DNA from: Acidobacteriota bacterium | GTDB lineage: Bacteria > Acidobacteriota > Thermoanaerobaculia > Multivoradales > JAHEKO01 | NCBI GenBank assembly: GCA_029863825.1 | Contig: JAOTUP010000108.1 | Coordinates: forward strand, 1-6,847 | Direction: 5' to 3' | DNA length: 6,847 bases | Shown here: positions 1 through 6,687 of the stretch, piece by piece | Numbering within the stretch: the stretch's first letter is position 1 | Layout: the number at the start of each line of letters is the position of its first letter | Notes under the pieces: generated by a model | The model's input: only the letters and a program-made list of their open reading frames with translations | What the model was told of the DNA's origin: nothing | Databases searched by the model: none | Translations under genes and position numbers: made by a program

Positions 1-114
1 GCAGACTCCAGCATGGCCGAGCGTGTCACCATCCTGTGGCCCGACGGTTCTCGGCAGGCGCTGGCAGGTCTGCCCGCCGACCGCTTCTACTGCATTCGCA
101 AGTGGAAGCAATGA
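1..114 (+). CDS. C-terminal end of an ASPIC/UnbV-domain (CRTAC1-like) protein, partial
   Basis: The frame is open from base 1 to a TGA at 112-114 and encodes 37 residues, so the start lies outside the window. The peptide contains VTILWPDGSRQALAGLPADR, which fits the end of the ASPIC/UnbV domain: a beta strand, the W-P-x-G turn, then a short leucine-rich segment and a final strand. In known families this domain follows FG-GAP/VCBS beta-propeller repeats in secreted proteins related to animal CRTAC1; the propeller would be upstream and is not visible here. The stop overlaps the start of the TPR gene (ATGA at 111-114), so the two are probably co-translated. The biochemical role is unknown; extracellular or envelope binding is an inference. 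The assignment rests on a short fragment but the motif is characteristic. Confidence 0.72.
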   Translation, partial: ADSSMAERVTILWPDGSRQALAGLPADRFYCIRKWKQ

Positions 115-2165
115 CTAGCTCTGTTCTAGCTGAACTCAGCCGGATCATGCCGATCCTCGTGTTCGTCGGCACGACACTGCTCTGTCCACCGGTGTTCGCT
201 TCAGAGTCCAAAGAGGAGATCCACGCGACGGTTCTCGAGGCCCTGCGCGCGGTACAAGCCGGCGACCGGTCTCGGGCCGAGAGCCTCTTTCTGGACGTTG
301 TAGCGAGAGCTCCCGAGCACGGTACCGCCCGATTCCAGCTCGGCCGGATGGCCCTGGAGCGCGGCGAGATCGAGACTGCGCGGCTTCATCTGGACATCGC
401 TACGACGTCGAACCTCCAGCGACCTCATCTCGCCTGGTCACTCCTGGGCCGAGTTCACCTGGCACGACACGACGCGGCGGCGGCGTTCGACGCCTTCGAG
501 AGCTCACTCCACATCGCCCCCGAGTTCGGACCGTCCCTCGAAGGAAGAGCTCGTTCGGCTCTCTTCCTAGGCCGGGTAAGCGATGCGATGGTGGATCTCG
601 AGGAGGCCTCGCGTCTACCGGGGCGGCAGGCGGAGGCGCGCCTGCTGGCGGCCGAGACGTACATGTACCTCGATCGCCCGACCGAAGCAGGGCGCCACCT
701 GACGGCACTGCAAACTCAGGTGGACGAAGAGAATCCACCAGGTGTAGCCGCGACGCTCCTGCAGCTGTCTCTTCAGGCAGATCGCGCCTCGGAGAACCGC
801 CTCCTCGTCCTCTTGGGGCAGAATATTTCGCTTGCCGACGGGTATCTGGCCTGGGCGATTCATCGCTGGCTCAGCGGAGACGAGAGCTCGGCGACACCTC
901 TCCTCGAGATCGCCGCAGAGATCGACGACGGGAATCCCGCGACCTTGTTGTGGCTCGAGCGACTGAAGCCAGGAGAATTGGTGTCGTGTCTGACGCCTGC
1001 CTACGGCCTCGACCAGAAGATCGGCGAAGCGTATCGCCTCTACGAACAGAATCACTTCGAGGCGGCTGTCGCCCTCGCGTCGTCCTTGGTCGATCAGCGT
1101 CCGCTCCACGTTCCCGCCCACCTCCTCCTCATCCGTGATGCCGAACGCAGGGACGATCTATGGAGTGCGCTTGCAGGCTACCGCCGACTCCTGGACTGGC
1201 TCTCCGGGCTTCCGGCACTGCATGCTCGCGTCGCCGACATCGCCCATGCCATGGGACTCGCCGACCTCGCGGAGTGCAACGTACGCCGGGCCCTGAGCGT
1301 GCTACCCGAGGACGGGGCTTTGCACTATCGCCTGGCCACGATCCTGGCGAGCCGAGACGATTTCGACGGTGCCGCAGCGGCCTGCCGACAAGCCATCGAG
1401 CTCGGCATCGACGAATATCATGTCTGGCTGACCCTGGGCAAGCTCTCGCTCGACCGGATGAACGTCGCCGAGTCCATCGCTGCCTACGGTCGCGCTCTGG
1501 AGCTGGCGCCGGAGACCGCCGAGACGATCGGCTCCTTCGTTCTCTCGTCTCTGACCACCGACGACTTCGCCGCCCTGCGAGCACTGCTCGAACGCCACGT
1601 CGCCGCGCACCCGCACAGTGCGGACACTCTCTACAGCCTCGGCGTCATGAGCCTGCGGGAGGGTCGGACCGATCAAGCCGAGACCTATCTTCAGGAGGTC
1701 GCCAAACTGCGACCCGAGGACTCCGACGTTTACTACAACCTCAGTCAGGTCTATCGTCGACAGGGGCGACGAGAAGAGAGCGAGATCGCGCTCGAGCGTT
1801 TCACCGAGCTGAAGGCGATCGAGGAGGAGGACTGGCTGCGACACAACCGCTCGCATGCCCTCCGTCTCGACGCCCGCGCGGCATTCGACGAGGGTGACGC
1901 GGCCACCGCGATCGACGCCTTTCGCCGGATCGTCGCCGCCGGCACGGCCCAGGCCGAGGACTACTCAGACCTGGGGCAAGCGTATCTCGCCGCCGGCGAG
2001 TATCGCGAAGCCATGTCGCTGTTCGAGACATTGCTGGAAACAGCGCCCTACGAGCGGTCCGTCCTCAGCGGCCTTGCGCGTGCGGCAGCAGCGCTTGGCG
2101 ATCCTGAGACTGCCCGCCAGGCTGAAGGGAGAATCGAGCTTCTCTCGATGTCGTGTGCTGACTGA
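111..2165 (+). CDS. Exported tetratricopeptide-repeat protein
   Basis: This 684-residue protein starts at ATG 111, chosen because it overlaps the upstream stop as ATGA and leaves a good Sec signal peptide. Residues 12-30 are a hydrophobic stretch (IMPILVFVGTTLLCPPVFA), with likely cleavage after VFA, just before the acidic SESKEE. The rest is helical and built of degenerate 34-residue TPR units. Clear ones are near residues 73-104, 107-138, 405-433, 437-468, 506-537, 539-572 and 617-648, with weaker ones at 39-70, 141-170, 304-333, 584-613 and 651-680. A stretch at about 205-300 is poorly TPR-like and may be a linker or a worn repeat block. There is no catalytic domain, so it is probably a periplasmic or envelope scaffold for protein-protein contacts. 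Its likely partner is the ASPIC/UnbV protein encoded just upstream. A weak purine-rich GGAAG (104-108) sits too close to the ATG to be a good ribosome binding site, so coupling probably drives translation. The partner and pathway are unknown. Confidence 0.88.
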   Translation: MTSSVLAELSRIMPILVFVGTTLLCPPVFASESKEEIHATVLEALRAVQAGDRSRAESLFLDVVARAPEHGTARFQLGRMALERGEIETARLHLDIATTSNLQRPHLAWSLLGRVHLARHDAAAAFDAFESSLHIAPEFGPSLEGRARSALFLGRVSDAMVDLEEASRLPGRQAEARLLAAETYMYLDRPTEAGRHLTALQTQVDEENPPGVAATLLQLSLQADRASENRLLVLLGQNISLADGYLAWAIHRWLSGDESSATPLLEIAAEIDDGNPATLLWLERLKPGELVSCLTPAYGLDQKIGEAYRLYEQNHFEAAVALASSLVDQRPLHVPAHLLLIRDAERRDDLWSALAGYRRLLDWLSGLPALHARVADIAHAMGLADLAECNVRRALSVLPEDGALHYRLATILASRDDFDGAAAACRQAIELGIDEYHVWLTLGKLSLDRMNVAESIAAYGRALELAPETAETIGSFVLSSLTTDDFAALRALLERHVAAHPHSADTLYSLGVMSLREGRTDQAETYLQEVAKLRPEDSDVYYNLSQVYRRQGRREESEIALERFTELKAIEEEDWLRHNRSHALRLDARAAFDEGDAATAIDAFRRIVAAGTAQAEDYSDLGQAYLAAGEYREAMSLFETLLETAPYERSVLSGLARAAAALGDPETARQAEGRIELLSMSCAD

Positions 2166-2177
2166 GCTGTCGATTCT

Positions 2178-3728
2178 TCAGTTCCGATCGCGGAGGATCT
2201 TTCGCGCGGCAAATGCACCCGGCGCACACGTCATACCGCCGCCCGGGTGGCTTCCGCTGCCGCACAGGTAGAGCCCCTGGAATGGCGTCGTGTAGCCGGT
2301 GCACCCTCCGACAGGTCGGGTCAGCAGCTGATCGGCGGCATGCTCGCCATGCAGCAGGTGCCCTCCCGACACGCCATAGGCCGACTCCAGATCGACCGGG
2401 CTGAGGACGCGATGGCCTACCGTCAGGTCCCGAATGCCCGAGGCATACCTGTCCAGCGTGGCCAGCGTCCGCTCGAGAAGCTCATTCTTCTGCCCCTCGT
2501 TCCATCCACCTTCGAGCTCGTACGGTACCCACTGCACGAGTATCGATACCACGTGGTGCCCTGACGGGGCCAGATCGGGATTGTCCACGGTCGGCACGAA
2601 AAGATCGAGCGTCGGCTCATCCGACATCTGTCTGTATTTCACCGCGTCGAACGAGCGTTCCACGTGGTTGAGATTCGTGCCGGTGCGAACGCGCGAGAGC
2701 TGCACATCCGGACGACAAGAAAAAACCGGATAGCCGCTCAAGGCAAGGTCGATCTTGGCGGCTATGCCGCGAGTTCGAAAGAGCGCTATCTCACGCTCGA
2801 ATTCGGCGGCCAGGTAATGCGCCGGAATGAGCTCGAGAAAGAGCGCCTTCGGATCGCACGACGCCGCGACCTGTCGCGCCCCGATTCTCTCGCCATCCGA
2901 CAAAACGACACCCGATACCCCATCCCCTTCGAAATCGATCGCCGTCACCTCCGCCTCGGTTCGAATCTCGACTCCGGCAGCCACAGCAGCCTTCTCGAGA
3001 GCCGATACCAGCGCCGCGGGTCCGCCGCTGATCTCCTCGTAAAAGAGCGCCTCATGCAGCAGGAGATTGAGATTCGTCCCCGGCGACCAGGGACCCACCA
3101 TGCCGTGAGCCAGCGCCGGCGCAGCCAGTGCCGTCGACACGATCTCCGCCTCGAACCACTCCCGCAGCCAGTCGCCGACGCACATCGGGACGATTCGAAA
3201 GAGCTCCATCATGTCGCCCTTGCCCAAAAGGCGCAGCGCAACCGCCTTCCGCCCGAGGTCCCACAGATCGCTCATGTCGAGAGCTTCGAGGTCGGCCAAA
3301 GGCTCGTCGAAGACCTTGCGAAGAACCGGGCTCAGCCGCGCCACGAAAGACCTGAACTCGCGGTAGCGCTCGGCATCCACCGATGAGTGCTGCGAAATCT
3401 CGTCCGCTGCTCGGTCGGAATCTCGCCAGTGCACGTATCCAGGGCCAGTCTCGGTCGGAATCAGAATCGGCGACGCCTCGGCCCTCTTCACCAAACCCTG
3501 CTGCGACAGTCCGAGCTCCTCGACCGCCCAGGGACGTAGGGTCGCCGTCTCATGCACCACGCCCGCGGTCCTGTAGCCCGGCGAAAACTCCTCACTTGCG
3601 GCAACGCCCCCGACACGGTCACGGCGCTCCAGGAGCACGACACTGCGGCCTCGCTTGGCGAGATAGGTTGCCGCGGTCAGCCCGTTGTGGCCTGCGCCGA
3701 TGACTGCAACATCCCACTGGCTGCTCAT
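2178..3728 (-). CDS. FAD-dependent oxidoreductase, phytoene-desaturase-like / PYROXD2 class (downstream paralogue)
   Basis: This 516-residue protein starts at ATG 3728, which overlaps the preceding gene's TGA (ATGA) and has GAGG at 3734-3737 with 5-nt spacing. The N-terminus is a Rossmann FAD-binding fold: strand DVAVI, GAGHNG at 11-16 and the ribose-binding acidic residue E34, followed by the D-R-V-G-G element ending at 41. A middle segment at about 234-293 resembles the second dinucleotide-fold part of the family (SGGPAALVSALEKAA, EIRTEAEV, then CDPK). The C-terminus (486-498, LYLCGSGSHPGGG) is the FAD-contacting signature typical of phytoene-dehydrogenase-like and PYROXD2-like proteins. 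No signal peptide or membrane segment is evident. Length is normal for the family. It is the last gene of a three-gene operon and a diverged paralogue of the gene before it. A carotenoid desaturase role is unlikely because no crt genes accompany it. The substrate is unknown; oxidation of an amine or a C-C bond is possible. Confidence 0.9.
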   Translation of the reverse strand: MSSQWDVAVIGAGHNGLTAATYLAKRGRSVVLLERRDRVGGVAASEEFSPGYRTAGVVHETATLRPWAVEELGLSQQGLVKRAEASPILIPTETGPGYVHWRDSDRAADEISQHSSVDAERYREFRSFVARLSPVLRKVFDEPLADLEALDMSDLWDLGRKAVALRLLGKGDMMELFRIVPMCVGDWLREWFEAEIVSTALAAPALAHGMVGPWSPGTNLNLLLHEALFYEEISGGPAALVSALEKAAVAAGVEIRTEAEVTAIDFEGDGVSGVVLSDGERIGARQVAASCDPKALFLELIPAHYLAAEFEREIALFRTRGIAAKIDLALSGYPVFSCRPDVQLSRVRTGTNLNHVERSFDAVKYRQMSDEPTLDLFVPTVDNPDLAPSGHHVVSILVQWVPYELEGGWNEGQKNELLERTLATLDRYASGIRDLTVGHRVLSPVDLESAYGVSGGHLLHGEHAADQLLTRPVGGCTGYTTPFQGLYLCGSGSHPGGGMTCAPGAFAARKILRDRN

Positions 3729-5311
3729 AGTTGCCTCGATTCCAGAATCGATCGGGCCGCGAGCTGCCCCGACGCGCCCATGATTCCGCCTCCGGGATGA
3801 GTGCCCGAACCGCACATCCATAGATGCTGGATCGGCGTGCGGTATCTCGACCACCCCGCAGCCGGTCGCTGGAACAGCAACTGCTCGAGACTCAGCTCAC
3901 CCTGGAAGATGTTTCCCTCTGACAGACCGAATTCGTGCTCCATGTCCCACGGCGTGATGACCTGCCGGTGAAGTATCGATTCCTTGAAGCCCGGGCAGTA
4001 CTCAGCGAGCGTATCGACGACCGTGTCGCCGAACGCCTCGCGCTTTTCGGGCCATTTCTCCGGACCCTCTTTGAGGTGATAGGGCGCGTACTGGACGAAG
4101 CACGAGATGACGTGTTTCCCTGGTGGCGCGACACTGGGGTCCATCAGCGACGGGACGACGACGTTGATGTACGGCCGGCGTGAAAACTCGCCGTACTTCG
4201 CTTCGTCGTAGGCTCTTTCCAGGTAGTCGATACTGGGCGCGATGGCCACGTCACCTCGGAGGTGGGCCGAACCCGACCGCTCACGGAACTGGGGCAAGCG
4301 ATCCACCGCGAGATTGACCTTGCCGGAGCTCCCACGGAACTTGTAGCGGTTGATCCTTTGGACGAAATCACCCTCGAGGCTTTCTTCGCCAACCAGGCCG
4401 AGAAACGTCCGCCGCGGATCGCAACAGGAGATCACCGTGCGAGCCTGAATCTCGTCACCGTTCTCGAGCACGACGCCGTGGGCCTTGCCTCCTTTGATCA
4501 GTATGCTCTCCACCGAAGCCTCGGTACGGATGGTCGCTCCGTGAGCTTCGGCGGCGCGAGCACACGCCAGGCTGATCCCGCCTGTCCCGCCTTTCGACAG
4601 ACCCCAGGAGCGAAATGCTCCATCGATCTCTCCCATGTAGTGGTGCAGCAGTACGTACGCCGTCCCTGGCGAGCGCACGCCGAGATAGGTGCCGATGATG
4701 CCGCTCACCGACATGGGCGCCTTCAGCACGTCCGACTCGAACCAGCGGTCCAGAAAATCCACCGCGCTCATGGTAAAGAGCTTCGCCTGCAGATCCAACG
4801 AGCCGTGCTCGCCGGCACGAAAGGACCTGCCGAGCCGCAGCAGCGCCATCAGTTCCTGTGGCCGCAACGACGAAGGGTCCGGCGCCTGTGAATCGATGAT
4901 GTTCTTGGCGAAGCGTGAGACCTGGGTCATCGTGGCGCTGAATTCGGGGTAGATCTCCGCGTCCTTTTGGCTGAAGCGAGAGATCTCACGTCGCGATTCC
5001 GAGGCGTCCGGCCAGCGGCAGAGCCCGGGGCCGTCGCGCTGCGGGGTAAAGGCGGTCTCCAGCGGGATGATCTCCAGCCCGTGCCGTGGGAGGTCGAGCT
5101 CGCGGATGATCGATGGCCTGAAGAGACTCACGACATAAGAGAGCACGGAGAACGTGAAGCCGGGGAAGACCTCTTCGCTCACTGCCGCTCCGCCGACCAC
5201 ATGTCGGCGCTCGAGAACCAGGACCTTGCGACCCGCCTTCGCCAGGTAGGCGGCACATATGAGGCCGTTGTGCCCGGCCCCGACAATCACCGCGTCGTAT
5301 GACGAACCCAT
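3725..5311 (-). CDS. FAD-dependent oxidoreductase, phytoene-desaturase-like / PYROXD2 class (upstream paralogue)
   Basis: This 528-residue protein shares its architecture with the next gene. It has GAGHNG at 11-16, E34 and the V-V-G-G element ending at 41, KGGTGGISLACARAAEAHGA at 240-259, a G-V-x-L-x-N-G strand near 279-285, DP at 298-299, and LWMCGSGTHPGGG at 497-509. These mark a complete FAD-binding amine-oxidase/phytoene-dehydrogenase-like flavoprotein, closest by pattern to PYROXD2-type proteins. Its reaction and acceptor are unknown. ATG 5311 is preferred over the in-frame GTG at 5314 because AGAGG (5317-5321) then has 5-nt spacing, against 2 nt for the GTG. With the ATG the start shares one base with the stop of the GcvT-like gene (TGATG), and its own stop overlaps the next start (ATGA). 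Unlike its paralogue it keeps the full G-G-x-G-G loop. It is probably cytoplasmic. It may act with the paralogue as a heteromer or on successive steps; both are inferences. Confidence 0.9.
   Translation of the reverse strand: MGSSYDAVIVGAGHNGLICAAYLAKAGRKVLVLERRHVVGGAAVSEEVFPGFTFSVLSYVVSLFRPSIIRELDLPRHGLEIIPLETAFTPQRDGPGLCRWPDASESRREISRFSQKDAEIYPEFSATMTQVSRFAKNIIDSQAPDPSSLRPQELMALLRLGRSFRAGEHGSLDLQAKLFTMSAVDFLDRWFESDVLKAPMSVSGIIGTYLGVRSPGTAYVLLHHYMGEIDGAFRSWGLSKGGTGGISLACARAAEAHGATIRTEASVESILIKGGKAHGVVLENGDEIQARTVISCCDPRRTFLGLVGEESLEGDFVQRINRYKFRGSSGKVNLAVDRLPQFRERSGSAHLRGDVAIAPSIDYLERAYDEAKYGEFSRRPYINVVVPSLMDPSVAPPGKHVISCFVQYAPYHLKEGPEKWPEKREAFGDTVVDTLAEYCPGFKESILHRQVITPWDMEHEFGLSEGNIFQGELSLEQLLFQRPAAGWSRYRTPIQHLWMCGSGTHPGGGIMGASGQLAARSILESRQL
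3734..3737 (-). promoter_or_regulatory. Ribosome binding site of the downstream FAD oxidoreductase
   Basis: GAGG on the minus strand lies within the last codons of the preceding gene, 5 nt before ATG 3728. Together with the ATGA overlap it supports this start over the longer open frame reaching 3854. Confidence 0.65.
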
Positions 5312-6501
5312 CACGACCTCTTTCTTTCGGGATTGAAAAACGGCGTCTCGACCACCGTCGCGCTCACTTTGTGACGCCGATACTCGGCAGTGACCTCGAA
5401 GAGCAGCTTCTCACCCGGCTGCGAGTGTTCACGCGGCACCTGTCCAAGCGCGAAGTTCTTCTTCAGCGTCGGTGACCAGACTCCACTCGAGGCCTGGCCG
5501 ATCCAGTCGCCGCTCGAGTCGTAGATCGGCCGACTGTCGCGCCAGGCGCTGGTGGGCAGCTCAGGGGGCAGCCCGTAGCGATCGAAGAGACTCTCGACCT
5601 CTTCCCAGTCGATATCCAGACCGACGAATCGACGCCGCGATCCTGTCTCGAGCTCCCTCTTCAAGGCAGCGTGACCCACAAACGGTTCCCGGTCGAGCTG
5701 GACAGTCCAGCCCAGACCCAGTTCGTAGGGTGATGACTTGCGATCCTCGATCAAACAGTGATGGGCGCTGTAGTAGTCGACACCGTTCATGATGAAGCTC
5801 GCCTCGATCCGGCTGGTATCGAGTGCATCCAGGCCGGCCGGCATGATGCCGTACGCTCTTCCCTCCTCGATCAGTGCGTCGTAGACGGTTTCAGCGCCTG
5901 CTGCGTCCACCCAGATCTCGTAGCCCAGATCACCCGTGTATCCGGTGCGTGAGATCCAGGCATCGACGCCAGCCAGGCGACAACGGCGCGTCGCGAAGAA
6001 TTTGATCTCCCCGAGCTCGGCATCTGTGAGCTGGGCGAGAATGTCCCGCGACGTCGGACCCTGAAGCGCCAGGACGCCGATCCGTGCGCTGCTATCCTCG
6101 ATCTCGACGTCGTAACCGCGTCGCAATCGGTCGAACCACGAGAGGGAGGGCTCCGCGGCCGTCACCCGGAAATGCTCGTCACCGAGCCTCGAGACCGTCC
6201 CGTCGTCCACCACCTTGCCATGATCGTCGCACCAGCAGAGATAGGTGACACGGCCCATCTTGAGCTTACGCACATCCTTGACGGTGACGCGAGAGAGAAA
6301 GGACGCGGCGTCCGGGCCTCGCACCTCATACTTGAACAGCGGGCTCACATCGATCAGCCCCGCCGCATGCCGGATCGCGAAGTACTCCGGATCGTGGCTC
6401 GTGCCGTAGGAGCAGACGGAGTAATACCCGGCCCACTCCTTCCATTGCATGCTCGTACACAGTCTGGATGTGCGCGAATGAAAAGGTGTTGGTATCGGCA
6501 T
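5311..6501 (-). CDS. GcvT-like aminomethyltransferase / folate-dependent demethylase family protein
   Basis: This 396-residue protein starts at ATG 6501, with AGAGG at 6510-6514 and 8-nt spacing; an in-frame TTG at 6615 adds only unconserved residues. Both GcvT domains are present in order. Visible elements are AGLIDVSPLFKYEVRGPDAA (47-66), GKVVDDGTVSRL (95-106, the region of the family's catalytic Asp), LQGPTSRDIL (146-155), RTGYTGDLGYE (185-195), PAGLDALDTSRIEA (221-234), ELGLGWTVQLDREPFVGHAAL (260-280) and KKNFALGQVP (347-356). The last few belong to the C-terminal barrel. In this superfamily a methylene or methyl group is passed to tetrahydrofolate, either from aminomethyl-lipoyl-H protein or from small N-, S- or O-methylated compounds. 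No gcvH, gcvP or lpd is nearby, and DVSP replaces the usual DVSH, so a substrate-specific demethylase role is more likely than true glycine cleavage. It heads the operon with two FAD oxidoreductases. It should not be named gcvT without further evidence. Confidence 0.85.
   Translation of the reverse strand: MPIPTPFHSRTSRLCTSMQWKEWAGYYSVCSYGTSHDPEYFAIRHAAGLIDVSPLFKYEVRGPDAASFLSRVTVKDVRKLKMGRVTYLCWCDDHGKVVDDGTVSRLGDEHFRVTAAEPSLSWFDRLRRGYDVEIEDSSARIGVLALQGPTSRDILAQLTDAELGEIKFFATRRCRLAGVDAWISRTGYTGDLGYEIWVDAAGAETVYDALIEEGRAYGIMPAGLDALDTSRIEASFIMNGVDYYSAHHCLIEDRKSSPYELGLGWTVQLDREPFVGHAALKRELETGSRRRFVGLDIDWEEVESLFDRYGLPPELPTSAWRDSRPIYDSSGDWIGQASSGVWSPTLKKNFALGQVPREHSQPGEKLLFEVTAEYRRHKVSATVVETPFFNPERKRS
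5317..5323 (-). promoter_or_regulatory. Ribosome binding site of the upstream FAD oxidoreductase
   Basis: AAAGAGG on the minus strand lies inside the end of the GcvT-like gene, 5 nt before ATG 5311. The spacing favours ATG 5311 over the adjacent GTG at 5314. Confidence 0.7.
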
Positions 6502-6509
6502 ACTGGGGA

Positions 6510-6514
6510 CCTCT
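6510..6514 (-). promoter_or_regulatory. Ribosome binding site of the GcvT-like gene
   Basis: AGAGG on the minus strand lies 8 nt upstream of ATG 6501. It decides that start against the longer in-frame TTG alternative at 6615, which adds 38 residues without family similarity. Confidence 0.7.
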
Positions 6515-6526
6515 GTCAGACGATAA

Positions 6527-6557
6527 GAGTCAATCCCTCGAAGAATGTCGGAGTCAA
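6527..6557. repeat. Spaced direct repeat of GAGTCAA
   Basis: GAGTCAA occurs at 6527-6533 and again at 6551-6557, 24 bp apart start to start, just upstream of the GcvT-like gene. On the minus strand each reads TTGACTC, which also resembles a -35 element, but no matching -10 is visible. It may be a pair of half-sites for a regulator, or chance. Confidence 0.25.
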
Positions 6558-6593
6558 AACCTGGCGGCCATATGCGCGCAGGTAGGCCAGCGC

Positions 6594-6609
6594 CCACCCG
6601 AGCGGGTGG
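6594..6609. repeat. Short inverted repeat (7-bp arms) in the operon leader
   Basis: CCACCCG and CGGGTGG are perfect reverse complements separated by 2 nt, or equivalently form a 6-bp stem with a 4-nt loop. No T-tract follows on either strand, so it is not a standard intrinsic terminator. It could be an operator-like palindrome, a weak transcript hairpin after the TPR gene, or chance in GC-rich DNA. Confidence 0.4.
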
Positions 6610-6687
6610 CGGCAAAGACGGTGCGCATGTGGTAGGTCTTTCGCCGTTCTCGCCTTCCCTCTTCCGCTAGCCACTTGCTGGGTTCTC

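Larger units (their letters stand above)
6502..6687. other. Intergenic leader upstream of the three-gene operon
   Basis: This 186-bp gap lies between the stop of the partial TPR gene and the start of the GcvT-like gene, both on the minus strand. It should hold the operon promoter if the operon is transcribed independently. I see a 7-bp inverted repeat at 6594-6609 and a GAGTCAA direct repeat at 6527-6557, but no well-spaced -35/-10 pair. Open frames across it look non-coding in composition and have no recognisable motif. Confidence 0.5.

Noticed and set aside
36..110. Upstream GTG start for the TPR protein, adding 25 residues
   Set aside because: It would overlap the ASPIC/UnbV coding end by 79 bases and put an arginine-rich segment before the signal peptide. 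ATG 111 gives an ATGA overlap and a clean signal sequence.
174..188. Possible lipobox around C25 of the TPR protein
   Set aside because: TLLC lacks the usual small residue before Cys, and a better signal peptidase I site (VFA then SE) follows 5 residues later.
1160..1897. Long plus-strand frame inside the TPR gene (245 codons)
   Set aside because: Arg/Pro/Ser-rich translation typical of an out-of-frame shadow in GC-rich coding DNA.
2161..2182. ACTGA/TCAGT inverted repeat between the convergent genes, as a possible shared terminator
   Set aside because: Only a 5-bp stem with a 12-nt loop, AT-poor, with no T-tract on either side; it mostly reflects the two facing TGA stop codons.
2664..3386. 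Plus-strand frame opposite the downstream flavoprotein (240 codons)
   Set aside because: Antisense shadow of a gene with clear family motifs; no motif of its own.
3729..3854. 42-residue N-terminal extension of the downstream flavoprotein
   Set aside because: It lies entirely inside the preceding gene. The Rossmann strand begins right after ATG 3728, which has a GAGG ribosome binding site.
2178..5311. Carotenoid biosynthesis (crtI-type) operon
   Set aside because: The proteins belong to the broad phytoene-dehydrogenase-like class, but there is no phytoene synthase, cyclase or other crt gene, and the third member is GcvT-like.
6509..6557. Sigma-70 promoter with TTGACT as -35 upstream of the GcvT-like gene
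   Set aside because: Two TTGACT copies exist on the minus strand, but neither has a TATAAT-like hexamer at 16-18 nt spacing.
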